Positions 13,439-15,575 of a stretch of DNA of 15,575 nt are shown piece by piece. Within the stretch, counting starts at the first letter, position 1. Each line of letters starts with the position of its first letter. Source of the stretch: an uncultured Centipeda sp. (GTDB taxonomy: Bacteria > Bacillota > Negativicutes > Selenomonadales > Selenomonadaceae); assembly GCA_937925565.1 (NCBI GenBank), contig CALALM010000137.1, positions 1 through 15,575 on the forward strand, given 5' to 3'. Below the pieces are notes generated by a model. It saw nothing but the letters and a program-made list of their open reading frames with translations. It searched no databases and had not been told where the DNA came from. Made by a program: the position numbers and the translations under genes.

Positions 13439-15575
13439 ATGAGGGACAGTCTTCAAGAGCTTTTAGGGGAAGACAGCGCAGCCGTTTATCAAAGAGTGCG
13501 ACAGGAGCTTGCTGCGGGAAATGAAAAAGTTGCTGCGGCGGCAAGTGTGGGCGCGGCACTCTTCGCCCTGCACGCAGCCGCATGGGCAGAGCGCGAATCA
13601 CGCACAGCGGGAAGAACAGTCACGGCACCGGATTATTATAACAGCGTCGTCATTGATGCGAAAGGCGAGGTACGGGAAGGAGCGCTCAATGCACTAAGGG
13701 CAGGTGTCGATCTCAATGATATGGTTCCGGTCGTGGACATATCGGCTGCGCTGCCGCAAAAGAAACTGTCGAACAAGGATGTGTTGAACTTTATTCGCGG
13801 ATTGGTGAAACAACAGAACACGGCATTGTCTGCGGACGGACAGGCGGTATTCAGCATTTTGCCGAAAGATGTACGGCATATTACCTATTCAAGCAACAAG
13901 AGAGCGACCGCTTCGGAAAGAAAGGTGAGAGAGGCAAGCATTTTTTCGATTGACAGTCTCTTGGAAAATGCAGTTCTCATAGAGAGCATTCCCAATCGAA
14001 AAACAACGAAAAAACCCAATGTGCGTGCGTATCATCGGTTTTATGTACCCGTACAGGCAAATGGAAAAATGCGTACTGTCCGCCTCGTTGCAGAGGAACA
14101 GAACGGCGCAGTGACTTTGAATCCGACAGATGTCAACCTATATGATGTAATCATAGAAAAAAAGACCCCTCGCCCCCTAGCAGGAATCTCACCTGTGATA
14201 GGGACGGCGGGAAGCCTTTATAAAATCAGTATACGCGAAATGCTCTCCGGTGTCAAGGATACCGACGGCAATTCTTACTGTCAGATTGCATGGCATGGAT
14301 CGGACGCAATTTTTGATGAGTTCTCTATGGATGCCGTTGGTTCGGCAAAAAATGGCTCAGCGAATGGATACGGCATATACCTTGCGCTCAACCGAGAGCT
14401 TGCGGAAGCGTATCGGACAAAAGCCTTATATATGGTCGATATCGTTGGTGACAGTATTTTGCGCGATGCGCTTCCATTTCAAGAGCAGCATCCGTTGGTG
14501 CAGCAAAGCCTCCTTGAAATCGCAGAGAATTGGAGCAGCGTGAAGCATGGCAAAGCGAATGCGGGGGAAATCTTACAGACGATGAACGGTGAAGACATCT
14601 ATGGTCGAATCCTGTCTGAGATTCAGGCAGCACACGGCAAAGAGGAAATCACCGATGAAATACATAAGCTGGCATCGGAACAGCTCTATGAATATGGAAT
14701 CATGGGAAGAGAAGTCTGCAACTGGAATGAGCCTGTTATCGTGTATTACACAGAACCGGACATTGTGGCGCGATACCAACACAAGGAAGCGCAGGTGCAA
14801 GGGCAGTTTTCTGTCCTGAACGAAGGAAGCCGCCTCGTTTCCCTCTTTGAAGAAGCGGACGAAAGCACCTTTCTGCATGAAATGGCGCATATCTTTTACG
14901 ACGATATGGAGCGGCTTGCACCGCGCGACGTGGAGACCTTCAAGGATCTTGCCGCTGTGGAGCGGTGGGCGGCGTGGCATGAGGGAGCTGCCGATGAATA
15001 CAGGGGAACGCCGTGGGAAAAGGAGTTTGCAGCGCGTGAAGCTGCTATTTTGACCGCGCAGAGAAATGGGGACGTTAAAGAGGAGAAATCTCTCATGGAA
15101 GAATGGAGGCACGAGCGTTTTGCGAGAGGGTTCGAGATCTATATCAAGGAGGGCAAAGCACCCACGGACAAGCTCGCATCCATTTTTGAAAAAGGAAAGA
15201 AATTTCTTCGTTCTGTCTACTATGGATTTACGGATAATGGTGGTCGGGCGAGTGCCGAAGTTGAGGCTGTTATGGCGAAACTTATTACGATACCGGAGCA
15301 GCGTTCTCTAAAATATACAGAGGCATTGCCCCCTGCCGAGCAGATATTTCTCGAGGAAAAAGAAAACCTTCTAGCGCAGCATAAGAAGTGGAATCCGGTG
15401 TATACCGTCCGCACGGCACAGAAAATGGCAGAGAAGGGGATGCGTACAGAGGAGATTGCGCGTGCGCTTCAAAAACACGCCCCCGACATTCAAAACCTCC
15501 CGAGTGCTGCTCTTCGGCAAAACGCGGCTGCGCGCATCGCGAAATCCGCAGCTGGGAGCGTACGCGTGGGGCAGC
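13439..15575 (+). CDS. polyvalent protein with ADP-ribosyltransferase and zincin peptidase domains, 3' end outside window
   Basis: One frame of at least 712 codons runs without a stop to the window end. AGGAGGTGA just upstream sets the ATG. Residues 1-60 are helical and Ala-rich. Residues of about 113-245 resemble large-polyvalent-protein-associated (LPD) or BECR-nuclease-like domains (ERKVREASIFSIDSLLENA, then AYHRFYVPVQANGK). Residues of about 283-440 form an ADP-ribosyltransferase-like domain: WHGS (His286), GYGIYLA (Tyr314), then ASEQLYEYGIMGREV and NEPVIVYY (Glu431), an H-Y-E set. Residues of about 475-620 form a zincin with HEMAH (His480, Glu481, His484) and a likely third ligand in HERFARGFEIYIKEGKAP (Glu559 or Glu566), a pattern of polyvalent metallopeptidases. 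Such proteins, known from phages and conjugative elements, are thought to enter the new host with the DNA. Later domains lie beyond the window. Confidence 0.85.
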   Translation, partial: MRDSLQELLGEDSAAVYQRVRQELAAGNEKVAAAASVGAALFALHAAAWAERESRTAGRTVTAPDYYNSVVIDAKGEVREGALNALRAGVDLNDMVPVVDISAALPQKKLSNKDVLNFIRGLVKQQNTALSADGQAVFSILPKDVRHITYSSNKRATASERKVREASIFSIDSLLENAVLIESIPNRKTTKKPNVRAYHRFYVPVQANGKMRTVRLVAEEQNGAVTLNPTDVNLYDVIIEKKTPRPLAGISPVIGTAGSLYKISIREMLSGVKDTDGNSYCQIAWHGSDAIFDEFSMDAVGSAKNGSANGYGIYLALNRELAEAYRTKALYMVDIVGDSILRDALPFQEQHPLVQQSLLEIAENWSSVKHGKANAGEILQTMNGEDIYGRILSEIQAAHGKEEITDEIHKLASEQLYEYGIMGREVCNWNEPVIVYYTEPDIVARYQHKEAQVQGQFSVLNEGSRLVSLFEEADESTFLHEMAHIFYDDMERLAPRDVETFKDLAAVERWAAWHEGAADEYRGTPWEKEFAAREAAILTAQRNGDVKEEKSLMEEWRHERFARGFEIYIKEGKAPTDKLASIFEKGKKFLRSVYYGFTDNGGRASAEVEAVMAKLITIPEQRSLKYTEALPPAEQIFLEEKENLLAQHKKWNPVYTVRTAQKMAEKGMRTEEIARALQKHAPDIQNLPSAALRQNAAARIAKSAAGSVRVGQ

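Noticed and set aside
1..15575. CRISPR arrays, tRNA or rRNA genes, insertion sequences
   Set aside because: No regularly spaced repeats, no cloverleaf-like or rRNA-like stretch, and no transposase or terminal inverted repeats were seen on reading through. This was by eye only.

Overview
The window is a continuous piece of a conjugative element, either a plasmid or an integrative element. Every gene I can support lies on the + strand. The VirB9/VirB10 pair with a coupling ATPase points to a host with an outer membrane. The moderately high GC, strong GGAGG ribosome binding sites and a DnaD-type replication protein of Firmicutes style point to a clostridial lineage. Together these suggest a Negativicutes host such as a Selenomonas relative. 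This is an inference from style, not from a database match.

Layout. (1) 1-1918: a ParA-type ATPase, cut by the window edge, and a ParB partner that overlaps its stop. (2) 1918-3170: small accessory genes, with two tandem DUF4406 (nucleoside deoxyribosyltransferase-like) paralogs and two small unknown proteins. The first paralog is much more AT-rich than the second. (3) 3167-5551: a secreted M23 peptidase, a DnaD-like replication protein with short internal repeats, and an unknown helical protein. (4) 5588-13224: the transfer block, with a TraF-type signal peptidase, an unknown protein, VirB8, VirB9, VirB10, the VirD4 coupling protein and the VirB11 ATPase. Spacing is tight apart from a palindrome-bearing gap between virB8 and virB9. 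(5) 13225-13438: the largest gap. It carries a well-formed promoter and a terminator on the minus strand, which together predict a small RNA of about 130 nt. (6) 13439 to the end: one open frame of at least 712 codons that runs off the window. It encodes a polyvalent protein with an ADP-ribosyltransferase-like domain (H-Y-E) and a zincin metallopeptidase (HEMAH).

How it fits together. ParA/ParB would keep the element in dividing cells and the DnaD-like protein would start its replication. The M23 enzyme would open peptidoglycan for the secretion channel. TraF would process secreted or pilin proteins. VirB8/9/10 form the channel core, VirD4 recruits the DNA and VirB11 powers the system. The polyvalent protein is of the kind thought to enter the recipient with the DNA and act on host defences. 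No relaxase, pilin, VirB3/4/5/6 or integrase is inside this window.

The most interesting point is the predicted minus-strand small RNA between virB11 and the polyvalent gene. Second are the polyvalent protein itself and the iteron-like repeats inside the replication gene.
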